A stretch of 64,000 bases of DNA from an uncultured Clostridia bacterium (GTDB taxonomy: Bacteria > Bacillota > Clostridia > Oscillospirales > Acutalibacteraceae): positions 1 to 64,000 of the forward strand of contig CALYBL010000017.1 of assembly GCA_944412495.1 (NCBI GenBank), in the 5' to 3' direction. Positions 46,741 through 54,487 of the stretch are shown piece after piece. The translations under genes and the position numbers were made by a program. The notes beneath the pieces are model-generated. The model saw only the letters and a program-made list of their open reading frames with translations. It searched no databases and had not been told where the DNA came from. How positions within the stretch are numbered: position 1 is the stretch's first letter; each line of letters starts with the position of its first letter.

Positions 46741-47389
46741 GCACTTAGATATTCCGAAACCAGACGACTCTCTTCTCAATGAGCTTGTAAGCAAGATCAT
46801 GGCAGACAGCCCGGCAAAGTAGAAGGGAAGGAAGCGGGTGCGGGTTGGCCTGTTTCACCTATGTGAGGCAAATCCGAATACCCTTGAAGATAGGAAGGGA
46901 GTCTTTAAACGAATCGGAACCGGCGTGTCAGGACGCGCCGGTTCCGTTAAAAATACTTTTTGCTTCCTTGTAAGGCGCGCTGCCTAAATCCGGTGTTATG
47001 CATTCACGGCATCATACAAGCCTTAGTAAGATGCATCTCAAGAATAAAGTTGGCTTTTACGGAGAAGTGTCGAGTGAAATCAGCAGGCCGAAGCCGATAA
47101 CACCGCTGCTGTACAGTATTTCGTTTGCTGAGAGGGGCGTTTGATGCAATGATATGCTATATCGGTGCTCCATTGAGTGACTAAGGCGATATCGGGGAAT
47201 ACAAAAGCCAGAGCTACGCAAGCTCCGTTTAACCGCATATGATGATCTGCCGAAATTCAAACATTGAGTGTTAAAAATGCTTTGTTTTTATATGTATGCA
47301 GGAAAACCGCGGATATTTAATTGTTTATTTTTTTGCCGGCAGCTATTATGAAAATAGCCGTACATGTCACTGCATTTTGCACCGGAAGC
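46741..47389. other. spacer with hairpin, no gene
   Basis: 650 bp of decayed sequence. CGGAACCGGCG at 46915-46925 pairs with CGCCGGTTCCG at 46936-46946, followed by TTAAAAATACTTTTTGC: a terminator-like hairpin on the plus strand. Short frames at 47057-47260 (minus) and 47321-47600 (plus) have no ribosome sites and are not called. Confidence 0.5.
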
Positions 47390-48334
47390 TTACATTCCTC
47401 CGTCGGAATCGGTAAATATTTTCTTTGCTCTGCGCCGCTTGATGACCACTGCTGCCGATACAGCGCCTCCTATAACGACAACGGCCGCTGCCGCACTGAC
47501 TATAACCGCTGTCATCGGGAAATCATCCTCATCTGACGTAAGCCCATTTTCGGTTTTGCGTGACGGCAGCTTGAAATCCTCGCTGAAAAGCCAGTTGTAA
47601 AGCGCCGTTTTATTAAAAGCGATAAAATTCTGACTGTGTCCGCCGTTGGGACTTTCGGTCATAAATACGTTGCCTCCTACGCTGAGCATAGCATTATACA
47701 TTTCGCGTGAGCTGTCAACGCTGACCGTGCTGTCGTCCGTTGCGTGAAATATCCATATTGGTATATTCTTAATGCTTTCCCAGCTTCCGGATGTGCTTAC
47801 TGATGCAATGGGCACGGCTGCGTCAAAATAGTTCGGATAAAGAAACAGCATATCCCATACTGCGCCTCCGCCCATTGAATAGCCAATCAAAACCTGGCGC
47901 TCACTATCTATGTTGTATTTTGAGCTTATATCATCAAGAATGCTCATAACAGTAACGAGCTGACTTCCGCCCCACCACTGATCCGACTGCGGCGCGACAA
48001 CAATACATGGATGTTCATCAATGTATTCATCGCTCACAAGTGTTTCAAACAGCATGTTATTTTTTATCTGCATACTGTTATCATTGCCTATTTCACCGGC
48101 GCCGTGAAGATAGACTATAAGCTGATATTCCTTTGAGGCATCATAATTTTTTGGTACATAAAGGCGATAAGGCATATCAATATGCGTGATTTTGTCGGAG
48201 TATAGCTCCCTTGTGCTAAGAGATGCAAAATCATCGTCATCGGCGAGCGGCGAAATAGGAGCAAAAAAGGCGGCAGAGCCGAGCAAGGCTATTGTCCCAA
48301 CAAAAACGGAAAATACTTTTAATATGCGCTTCAT
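47390..48334 (-). CDS. secreted alpha/beta-hydrolase (esterase) with C-terminal membrane anchor
   Basis: 314 residues. N-terminal signal peptide (about 1-30). The hydrolase body has the oxyanion region YLHGAGEIG, the nucleophile elbow GYSMGG (Ser153), an Asp in FHATDDS (about 200-201) and a His in NGGHSQNF (His233), a complete catalytic triad. It resembles feruloyl/acetyl-esterase and PHB-depolymerase-like enzymes that strip acyl groups from polysaccharides. Residues 275-300 are a hydrophobic segment followed by KRRRAKK, so the enzyme is probably held on the outer face of the membrane. Start ATG at 48334, after GGAGGG. Monocistronic; substrate unknown. Confidence 0.88.
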   Translation of the reverse strand: MKRILKVFSVFVGTIALLGSAAFFAPISPLADDDDFASLSTRELYSDKITHIDMPYRLYVPKNYDASKEYQLIVYLHGAGEIGNDNSMQIKNNMLFETLVSDEYIDEHPCIVVAPQSDQWWGGSQLVTVMSILDDISSKYNIDSERQVLIGYSMGGGAVWDMLFLYPNYFDAAVPIASVSTSGSWESIKNIPIWIFHATDDSTVSVDSSREMYNAMLSVGGNVFMTESPNGGHSQNFIAFNKTALYNWLFSEDFKLPSRKTENGLTSDEDDFPMTAVIVSAAAAVVVIGGAVSAAVVIKRRRAKKIFTDSDGGM

Positions 48335-48692
48335 TGTATACCCTCCAAATTTTCATTTTTATAATTATACCATATATCTGCTGGTATGGGGAAAAATAAT
48401 ATTATAAATAAAAAATCGTCGAATAAACCAAATTAATATTTTATATTTGTGTAAGTCGATTGCTTTAAAGCAGAAGTAAACCGAATAGGAATAAAGCTTT
48501 GCCGGATATTATATTCTATTTGCAGACCTAATAATTAATGTATGATAGATGGCGAAGAATGCTCAATCTATCTTGTCGTATTTGGCTTTAACATGTAGTC
48601 AAGGGCTTATCTGCCTTGAATTTTTAATATGCAAATTCCCAATTAAAGGCACGTATGCTATGAATGTTGCGGCGGCGATGAAATAAATGCCT
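48335..48692. other. spacer upstream of the esterase gene
   Basis: About 360 AT-rich bp that should hold the minus-strand esterase promoter. A small TCAAGG/CCTTGA hairpin at 48599-48619 followed by ATTTTTAAT may be a plus-strand terminator. No gene seen. Confidence 0.45.
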
Positions 48693-48770
48693 AAAAATAT
48701 CACTTACGCCGCGGGCTGAGAGGGCAAAATAAAAACCGAGCCCAAATGCGAACACGCGTCCAGGCTCAGC
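48693..48770 (-). repeat. copy 2 of the tRNA-Arg terminator repeat
   Basis: A 78-bp segment nearly identical to 48791-48868: both run from AAAAATATCAC through GCCGCGGGCTGAGAGGGCAA to the arm of a terminator hairpin. Differences inside the hairpin mostly exchange one allowed base pair for another, so the fold is kept. Twenty unrelated bases separate the copies. Confidence 0.85.
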
Positions 48771-48790
48771 CTTACAGTGCGGGAGCAGCG

Positions 48791-48868
48791 AAAAATATCA
48801 CTCACGCCGCGGGCTGAGAGGGCAAAATAAAAACTGAGCCTAAACGCGAACTGCGTCCAGACTCAGTC
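48791..48868 (-). repeat. copy 1 of the tRNA-Arg terminator repeat
   Basis: The copy adjoining the tRNA fragment; see the terminator at 48826-48867. It ends one base from the CCA of the tRNA remnant. Confidence 0.85.
48826..48867 (-). terminator. intrinsic terminator of tRNA-Arg (minus strand)
   Basis: Read on the minus strand, ACTGAGTCTGGACGC (48867-48853) pairs with GCGTTTAGGCTCAGT (48847-48833) over 15 positions with G-U pairs that work only on this strand, followed by TTTTATTTTGCCC. It terminates the tRNA transcript. Confidence 0.85.
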
Positions 48869-48913
48869 TGGCGTCCCTGAGAGGATTCGAACCTCCGGCC
48901 TACCGCTTAGGAG
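48869..48913 (-). other. ICE attachment site: 3' half of tRNA-Arg(CCT)
   Basis: On the minus strand this is the tRNA from the anticodon loop to the end: CTCCTAA loop (anticodon CCT), GCGGT stem arm, variable loop, T arm with GGTTCGAATCC, acceptor strand CAGGGAC, then GCCA. The 5' half is missing: upstream of the loop the sequence (TTATAA) cannot pair with GCGGT. This is the typical footprint of an element integrated into the 3' half of a tRNA gene; the intact copy should be at its other end. Confidence 0.88.
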
Positions 48914-48967
48914 TTATAAGACTATATTTTTTTAGAAGCAGCTTGGCCCATCATGACACGCCTGATG

Positions 48968-48981
48968 CTTGTAATTACAAG
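48968..48981. promoter_or_regulatory. palindrome near the element's left end
   Basis: CTTGTAATTACAAG, a perfect 14-bp palindrome 54 bp inside the junction, in a 228-bp gap before the first gene. It may be a binding site for an excisionase or the first regulator. Function inferred only from position. Confidence 0.4.
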
Positions 48982-49141
48982 GCATTTTGTACTTTCTTTT
49001 ATCTTATAGTATTTATTAACTCTGTTCGCATAATCTTGATTTATGATGTTATAATTAGCAAATTATTGCAATCTTATTATAGCATATATTTGGGAAATAT
49101 TCTACGTTCAAATTATTGTATAAAATATCAAGGAGGTTATT

Positions 49142-50275
49142 ATGTCAGAATACCAATTAGAATTAAAACAAATTGTGGATTATCCACGCTGCCGAATTTA
49201 TAGGCAATTTATTCAGCTTCTCATAAGAGATCGGAACATTCGCGTAAGCGTAGGGTCCGGTCTCTTTTCATATATAGTGCTTTCATGTTATGCAAATTTT
49301 CGTATGTCATATCGGAGATTAGAAGGCATAAATTACACTATTTTCCCTGGTGAATGGTTATGCAGAATAAGCGATTTATCAAAATGGTTTCGTACTCGTT
49401 ATAATCGTCAAGCTTTATCTATATTAAAAGATTTAAAGGATAGAAATTTAATTACATATCAAATACTTGGCCACGGCAAAATCGTTAAATATAAAATTAT
49501 CAACTGGTGCAAATTTAACCGAGTACTCGATTATAATGCACCTTGCCAAAAAGATGATGGCTTTTTCTTTTTGCCTATTACAATTGCTGCTGAAATAGTC
49601 AGTACACGACGATGCTCAGAAATGGATATTATATTGGATTTATGGATTAATACAATATACAACGATAATTCTGTAAAAGGCTCTGAGACTGGACCAGTTG
49701 TGTATTTTAGAAATGGTAGCGGTAATCCATTAACTCAATATTCAAGACTTGCCGAACGCTGGGGGTTGTCTAAATCTACTGTTTGCAGATATTTGCATAA
49801 GCTACACGATTTGGAATATATTTCTGTTATAACATTTCCCGGAACGCACGGAACGGTTATATATTTACGAAACTATCTATCTACTATGTTTCAAATATCT
49901 GATGTTATGCTGGATAAAGAAGAAATTTCAATGGCATTAAATATTAATATTAATCTTCCTGATAATCCTGATAGTGCTCTTGAAAGCTTAAACTCAGATG
50001 CAAGTGTTTCACAGAAAAATAGCGTTTCAAAATTGTATATTGATATAATTATCAAGAAAATTCAAGAAACTCTTGCAGCACAAGCTTTTACATGCTTTCT
50101 GTGTTCAAAATTTTCATATAAGTTATTACCATTATCAAACGACTGCAAGGAAGTAATATATAACTCTAAAAATATAATGGTACTTAATTTTTTACTTAAG
50201 TTATATTGTAAACATACAGAGATTGCTAATTTTGAAATATCTATTTATCCTATTGAACAGGAGACGATTTTATGA
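49142..50275 (+). CDS. two-winged-helix protein, possible replication initiator or regulator of the ICE
   Basis: 377 residues. Two helix-turn-helix regions: one near residues 70-120 (SDLSKWFRTRYNRQALSILK) and one near 195-240 (YSRLAERWGLSKSTVCRYLH), each followed by the sequence of a wing. The C-terminal third has a Cys pair (TCFLCSKF) but no recognised domain. No catalytic motif is visible. First gene of the element, with a strong ribosome site (AAGGAGG). The ATGA overlap with the next gene shows coupling. Could be a replisome-organiser-like initiator or a transcription regulator; the two cannot be told apart here. Confidence 0.6.
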   Translation: MSEYQLELKQIVDYPRCRIYRQFIQLLIRDRNIRVSVGSGLFSYIVLSCYANFRMSYRRLEGINYTIFPGEWLCRISDLSKWFRTRYNRQALSILKDLKDRNLITYQILGHGKIVKYKIINWCKFNRVLDYNAPCQKDDGFFFLPITIAAEIVSTRRCSEMDIILDLWINTIYNDNSVKGSETGPVVYFRNGSGNPLTQYSRLAERWGLSKSTVCRYLHKLHDLEYISVITFPGTHGTVIYLRNYLSTMFQISDVMLDKEEISMALNININLPDNPDSALESLNSDASVSQKNSVSKLYIDIIIKKIQETLAAQAFTCFLCSKFSYKLLPLSNDCKEVIYNSKNIMVLNFLLKLYCKHTEIANFEISIYPIEQETIL

Positions 50276-50784
50276 GTATAAAACAAGACAAAATACAGGA
50301 AAATCCATTGTATCATGACACATGGACGCTATTAAGAAAATATCGCGATGTAGTATGGAGCTTGGAATTGTCGGTGCAACAAGTACGGCGTAAATTTCAA
50401 ATTGAATACGGAAGCTCAATCGAAGACTTTTTGGAATCAATATATCTTGCAGGCGTAGACTTTGATTCTGGAATAGAAGAACATGCGCGTTGTATTGAAC
50501 GGAGTTATACAATGCTTAAGCTAATGGAGAACGCAGTTAATTTGCTGAGAAACAAGCACAAATTTGGTGAAGTCTATTATTGGATATTATATTACAGCTA
50601 TCTATCCCCTCAGCAGTATAACAATACGGATGAAATCATTGAGCAGCTTCGTCCACACATACAAGACATAAGTTACCGCACATATTTTCGCAAGCGCAAA
50701 GATGCAATTGAAGCTCTTTCGTCAGTCTTGTGGGGATATACTTCCAGAGATAGCCTCAAAATTTTAGAGCATTTTTCTCTATAA
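50272..50784 (+). CDS. sigma-factor-like/ArpU-like helical regulator
   Basis: 170 mostly helical residues. The C-terminal half, EVYYWILYYSYLSPQQYNNT followed by YRTYFRKRKDAIEALSSVLW, has the shape of a sigma region 4-like helix-turn-helix as in ArpU/RinA late activators and related mobile-element regulators. No region 2 is present, so it would not be a complete sigma factor. Coupled to the upstream gene by an ATGA overlap, with AGGAG as ribosome site. It could activate the transfer operon that begins 235 bp downstream. Moderately uncertain. Confidence 0.55.
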   Translation: MSIKQDKIQENPLYHDTWTLLRKYRDVVWSLELSVQQVRRKFQIEYGSSIEDFLESIYLAGVDFDSGIEEHARCIERSYTMLKLMENAVNLLRNKHKFGEVYYWILYYSYLSPQQYNNTDEIIEQLRPHIQDISYRTYFRKRKDAIEALSSVLWGYTSRDSLKILEHFSL

Positions 50785-50915
50785 ATTATTTTAGTCACTG
50801 AATTGGCACAATATCGCATAAAATTGGCACAGTTTTGCGATTGTAGTGTAAATTTCCATATGTTAGAATGATGATGCTGAAAATTATATTTAAAGCCGGT
50901 TGCAGTCCAGAGAAC

Positions 50916-50946
50916 ACCATTTTTAAAATGGTGCTTTTTTATTGTC
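50916..50946 (+). terminator. intrinsic terminator before the transfer operon
   Basis: CACCATTT at 50916-50923 and AAATGGTG at 50927-50934, followed by CTTTTTTATTG. It separates the two regulator genes from the transfer genes. Upstream, the direct repeat AATTGGCACA occurs twice (around 50803 and 50823). Confidence 0.8.
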
Positions 50947-51019
50947 TGTAATCGGCATTCGGCCAGCATGCTACTTTTTTAAATTTGTAACTTAACATAA
51001 TTTTAAGGAGGATCAATAT

Positions 51020-51400
51020 TTGAAAAACAAACACATTTCAATACCGTCAAAGTCCCGTAATCATATCAATTACAGCAGGATACTATATTCAGTATTTTTG
51101 ACGGTATGTATGCTTGCCTGCTTCTTGCAGCCGGTCTTCGCCGCGACGGTATGGGACAAGGCAAAAGAAATAATGCAGGATGTTTACAATCAAATTTTGC
51201 TGATTTCTACCATTGCCGCAGTCGTAACAGCTGCTATTGCATTGCTTATGATGAACTTTTCAAAAAGCGGCAAAACAGTAGATGAATCACGTTCATGGCT
51301 CAAGCGGATTATTATCACGTGGGCGATTTTAAACGGCCTCGGCTTCATCGTCAGCTACATCACGCCCTTCTTTGCCGGCGGCAAATGGGGCAGCCCGTAA
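51020..51400 (+). CDS. VirB2/TrbC-like pilin-type membrane protein
   Basis: 126 residues. A long signal-like N-terminus with a hydrophobic segment (about 22-41, ending QPVFAAT, a plausible cleavage site), then a mature part with two membrane segments (about 58-78 and 95-115) separated by a short basic loop (SKSGKTVDESRSW). This is the architecture of VirB2/TrbC subunits, which in Gram-positive systems form a small surface or channel component. Start TTG at 51020, 8 bp after AGGAGG. Followed at once by the VirB6-like gene. The call rests on topology and order. Confidence 0.6.
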   Translation: MKNKHISIPSKSRNHINYSRILYSVFLTVCMLACFLQPVFAATVWDKAKEIMQDVYNQILLISTIAAVVTAAIALLMMNFSKSGKTVDESRSWLKRIIITWAILNGLGFIVSYITPFFAGGKWGSP

Positions 51401-51446
51401 GCACCTATAATCCAACGTTTTATGAATTCAAAAGGAAGGTGATGCC

Positions 51447-52157
51447 GTGGGCATATTAGACGGGATTGTGGCGTGGATAGCGGAACAAGTCATGCATGGG
51501 CTGGATTTAATCAGCACGTCGGTTTTAGGCGCGCTGGGCTGCGATATGGGTACATTCTTACGGTATTTTCCAGCAGCAGAAACAATGTATAACATTTTTG
51601 TTGCTTTAGCTATAGGATTAATTTTACTCAACTGGATTTGGCAATTATTTAAGAATTATGGATTATCAGCAGGCATTGAAGCAGAAGATCCGGTTAAGCT
51701 TTCCATACGTTCTATTATTTTTATTTTGCTCGCATATTTTTCTGATGAAATTGTATCTTTAATATTATCCATAGGTGGAACTCCGTATGATTGGATACTG
51801 TCATCTGAATTGCCGCCACTTGACTTTGCAAATTTCAATTCAGTTGTTTCCGTAATCCTTGGCGTATGCGCAAGTGGTGCGGTCGCAATAATTACTTTAA
51901 TTCTTGTGCTTATATTGGCGTGGAATTACATTAAGTTATTATTTGAGGCTGCCGAACGATATGTCCTGCTGGGCGTGCTGGTATTCACTGCTCCGGTGGC
52001 TTTTGCAATGGGAGCATCGCAAACGACATCAGGAATTTTCAAATCATGGTGTCGTATGTTTGCTGGACAGATTTTTTTGCTTTTAATGAATGCATGGTGC
52101 TTACGAATATTTACAAGCATGGTTGGGACATTCCTTTCCAATCCATTATCTCTTTAA
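51447..52157 (+). CDS. VirB6/TrbL-like conjugation channel protein
   Basis: 236 residues with about six membrane segments, including TMYNIFVALAIGLILLNWIW, VILGVCASGAVAIITLILVL and YVLLGVLVFTAPVAFAMGAS. The last is followed by TTSGIFKSWCRMFAGQIFLL, typical of VirB6/TrbL family proteins in Firmicutes ICEs. It would form part of the inner translocation channel. Start GTG at 51447, preceded by AAGGAAGGTGATG. Shorter than VirB6 of Proteobacteria, as usual in this group. Confidence 0.75.
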   Translation: MGILDGIVAWIAEQVMHGLDLISTSVLGALGCDMGTFLRYFPAAETMYNIFVALAIGLILLNWIWQLFKNYGLSAGIEAEDPVKLSIRSIIFILLAYFSDEIVSLILSIGGTPYDWILSSELPPLDFANFNSVVSVILGVCASGAVAIITLILVLILAWNYIKLLFEAAERYVLLGVLVFTAPVAFAMGASQTTSGIFKSWCRMFAGQIFLLLMNAWCLRIFTSMVGTFLSNPLSL

Positions 52158-52172
52158 TTATTGGAGGTAGGT

Positions 52173-53081
52173 ATGAAATTCACTTATAAATTCTTTATCA
52201 TTTTTTTACTTTTAGCAATAATAATGACCTTATTCTCTCTACCCGCGTTTGCAATAACTGAAAGTGAAGTTCAACAGCAGGTAGATAGTGTAGGAAGAGA
52301 ATCAGTAACAGGAAACGTCTTTATATGGATTCTTTGCGCCATCGGTTTTCTGAAAATTTCACAAAAAATTGATAGCTTTATGTCATCGCTTGGCATAAAT
52401 GTCGGAAATACAGGTGGTTCGATGCTTGCAGAAGCGTTAATTGCAACGCGAGGTGTAGCCGCGATTACATCAATGGGCAACGGACACATGGGCAGTTCAA
52501 AGGGTGCTTCATCAAATACAACTCAAAATAGCTTTATGCAAGGCGGTCTGGCCGGCGTGGTCGGCCGCAGCTTTCATAATAGTGCGATTAAAAATGCTAC
52601 CGGGAATGGTAGTGGTGGCCTTGGTGGAAAAGTCTTTTCATCTTCTATGAACAAAGGCGGTGGCTTTGCTAACCGTGTTATAGGCTCAGTAGCAACTGGA
52701 AATGCTTCATCCACTGGAACTATAACCGGCGAAAAAGCTTCGTCGGCGTTATCTTCATACATGGGATATGCCGGTAATGAAAATGAAGATGTACCAACAT
52801 ACTCTAATGTAGAAATCGGCGGAGGACAAATTACAGCTACAGAATTTTCTTCGGAATATCCAGATGGTATATCTATTGGAATGTATCATGCCGATAAGTA
52901 CCAAGAACCCAATGAAGATTATACGACAGTTACTTCTGCTGATGGTGTAAAGTGGTATAAACAATATGCTACTGATGTTGTAGAAAGCAAACCATATAAA
53001 ACACCTGATGGCTCTATTGCTTACAACGAAAGTATCGTTAAAAAGTTGCCGGATCCGCCCAAGAGAAAGGATAAAACTTAA
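52173..53081 (+). CDS. Gly/Ser-rich exported protein of the transfer operon
   Basis: 302 residues. Signal peptide (1-28, ending SLPAFA), one further hydrophobic stretch (about 46-60; GNVFIWILCAIGFLKISQKI), then a Gly/Ser/Asn-rich region (85-200) and a Tyr/Lys-rich end. It resembles the C-terminal extension of TrbL/VirB6 proteins, so the channel protein may be split over this and the previous gene. The ATG at 52173 follows GGAGG. The stop overlaps the next ATG (TAATG). Function not recognised beyond being part of the mating machinery. Confidence 0.6.
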   Translation: MKFTYKFFIIFLLLAIIMTLFSLPAFAITESEVQQQVDSVGRESVTGNVFIWILCAIGFLKISQKIDSFMSSLGINVGNTGGSMLAEALIATRGVAAITSMGNGHMGSSKGASSNTTQNSFMQGGLAGVVGRSFHNSAIKNATGNGSGGLGGKVFSSSMNKGGGFANRVIGSVATGNASSTGTITGEKASSALSSYMGYAGNENEDVPTYSNVEIGGGQITATEFSSEYPDGISIGMYHADKYQEPNEDYTTVTSADGVKWYKQYATDVVESKPYKTPDGSIAYNESIVKKLPDPPKRKDKT

Positions 53082-54478
53082 TGGAACAAGATGAAAATAA
53101 ACTATCTAATTCTATTGCCAAAGGCGCAAATACTGCAAATATGGTAAAAGGAGCCGTGAAAACAGGAAAAGCTATAGCAGGCATAGCAAAGGGAGCTGCG
53201 GCAGGCGGACCTTTTGGGGCAGTAGCAGGATTTATAACCAGTAACCGCAAAGCTATTGGAAAAATTGTCATTGCAACTGTTGTAGCTTTAATGTTGCCAA
53301 TTATGTTTATACTAATGCTGCCGGCATTAATTTTTGGTGGTCTTATGAATGCATTTTCTCCGGATAATTCAGAAGTACCTATATTAAACGACAATATTGC
53401 GATAACAGAAAATATGGCAGATATTTCTTCTTCTATTAGTACGGTTTTGTCGGAAGCACTTACGGAAATATTACAAGAAATTGATAGTGACTTTATTGCT
53501 TCTGGAGCTGAGAAAAAAGAGATAATAAATCCTCATGAAAATTCTCCAAATTATAATTCTAATGCTTTTATATCTCAGTATTGCGCTTACAAAAATGAAG
53601 ATTTTGAAACTATATCTATTACAGATATGGAAGACATGCTCAGAGAAGCTAAAGGAGAATTATATTCTTACACTAAAAAGATAGAATTTCGTACAGATGC
53701 ATCATCTACTACTACGGTTGATACAAATACCGGAGAAGAAACTATAAGCACAACAGAAGTAACTGAAGAATGGGCAGTTTATACTATAGTATATAATGGT
53801 GAAGCTTACTTTGCTGATAATGTATTTGGCTTAACTCCCGAACAAAAAAATTTAGCAAAAGACTACGCCCAAAATCTTAGCACGTTTTTCGAAGACAGTA
53901 TGTTTCAAGAATTGTCATCTGACGAATATAACGTTATTAATTCCCTCGGTGATATTAAGTTTACTGATGGACAGACAGACGTTGTATACTTTAATCAGCT
54001 TGATGAACGATATGCCTCTAAGCCATATGGTACGGATAACATCGGTGGCTACGGCTGTGGTCCAACTGCTATGGCGATTGTAGTTTCTTCTCTTACCGAT
54101 GAAACCGTTGATCCAGTAGATATGGCAAAGTGGTCTTATGAGCATGGGTATTGGTGTAGTCAAAGCGGTTCATACCGTAGTCTTATATCAGCCGCTTCTA
54201 AGAACTGGAATCTTCCTGTAGAAAATTGTGATATAAACGGAGGGCAAAAAATAGTTGATTCCCTCGCTAATGGCAAATTGGTAGTAGCTATTATGACAAA
54301 AGGACATTTCACAAGTTCCGGACATTTTATTGTTTTGCGTGGTGTCATAAACGAAAAAGTTCTTGTTGCTGACCCGGCAAGCTATGCGCGCAGCCAGCAG
54401 GAATGGGATTTGTCCATCATCCTCGACGAAGCCAGTAAACATGCTTCCTCAGAGGGACCATTCTGGATTATCGGTTAG
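53081..54478 (+). CDS. membrane-anchored C39-type cysteine peptidase (conjugative wall hydrolase candidate)
   Basis: 465 residues. A cytoplasmic N-terminus, one membrane segment (about 66-92; IVIATVVALMLPIMFILMLP), a middle region rich in Asp/Glu/Thr, and a C-terminal papain-like domain of the peptidase C39-2 type (about 300-465). It has VYFNQLDERYASKPYG, the Cys in GGYGCGPTAMAI (near 325), the His in SSGHFIVLRG (near 412) and the Asp in VADPASY (near 430). Such anchored enzymes open the peptidoglycan for the mating channel, the role of VirB1 or Tn916 Orf14, which use other folds. It overlaps the upstream stop; VirB4 follows after 9 bp. Confidence 0.75.
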   Translation: MEQDENKLSNSIAKGANTANMVKGAVKTGKAIAGIAKGAAAGGPFGAVAGFITSNRKAIGKIVIATVVALMLPIMFILMLPALIFGGLMNAFSPDNSEVPILNDNIAITENMADISSSISTVLSEALTEILQEIDSDFIASGAEKKEIINPHENSPNYNSNAFISQYCAYKNEDFETISITDMEDMLREAKGELYSYTKKIEFRTDASSTTTVDTNTGEETISTTEVTEEWAVYTIVYNGEAYFADNVFGLTPEQKNLAKDYAQNLSTFFEDSMFQELSSDEYNVINSLGDIKFTDGQTDVVYFNQLDERYASKPYGTDNIGGYGCGPTAMAIVVSSLTDETVDPVDMAKWSYEHGYWCSQSGSYRSLISAASKNWNLPVENCDINGGQKIVDSLANGKLVVAIMTKGHFTSSGHFIVLRGVINEKVLVADPASYARSQQEWDLSIILDEASKHASSEGPFWIIG

Positions 54479-54487
54479 GAGGCACCC

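Noticed and set aside
48943..49203. 86-codon frame at the left end of the ICE
   Set aside because: No ribosome site and overlaps the start of the 49142 gene in another frame.
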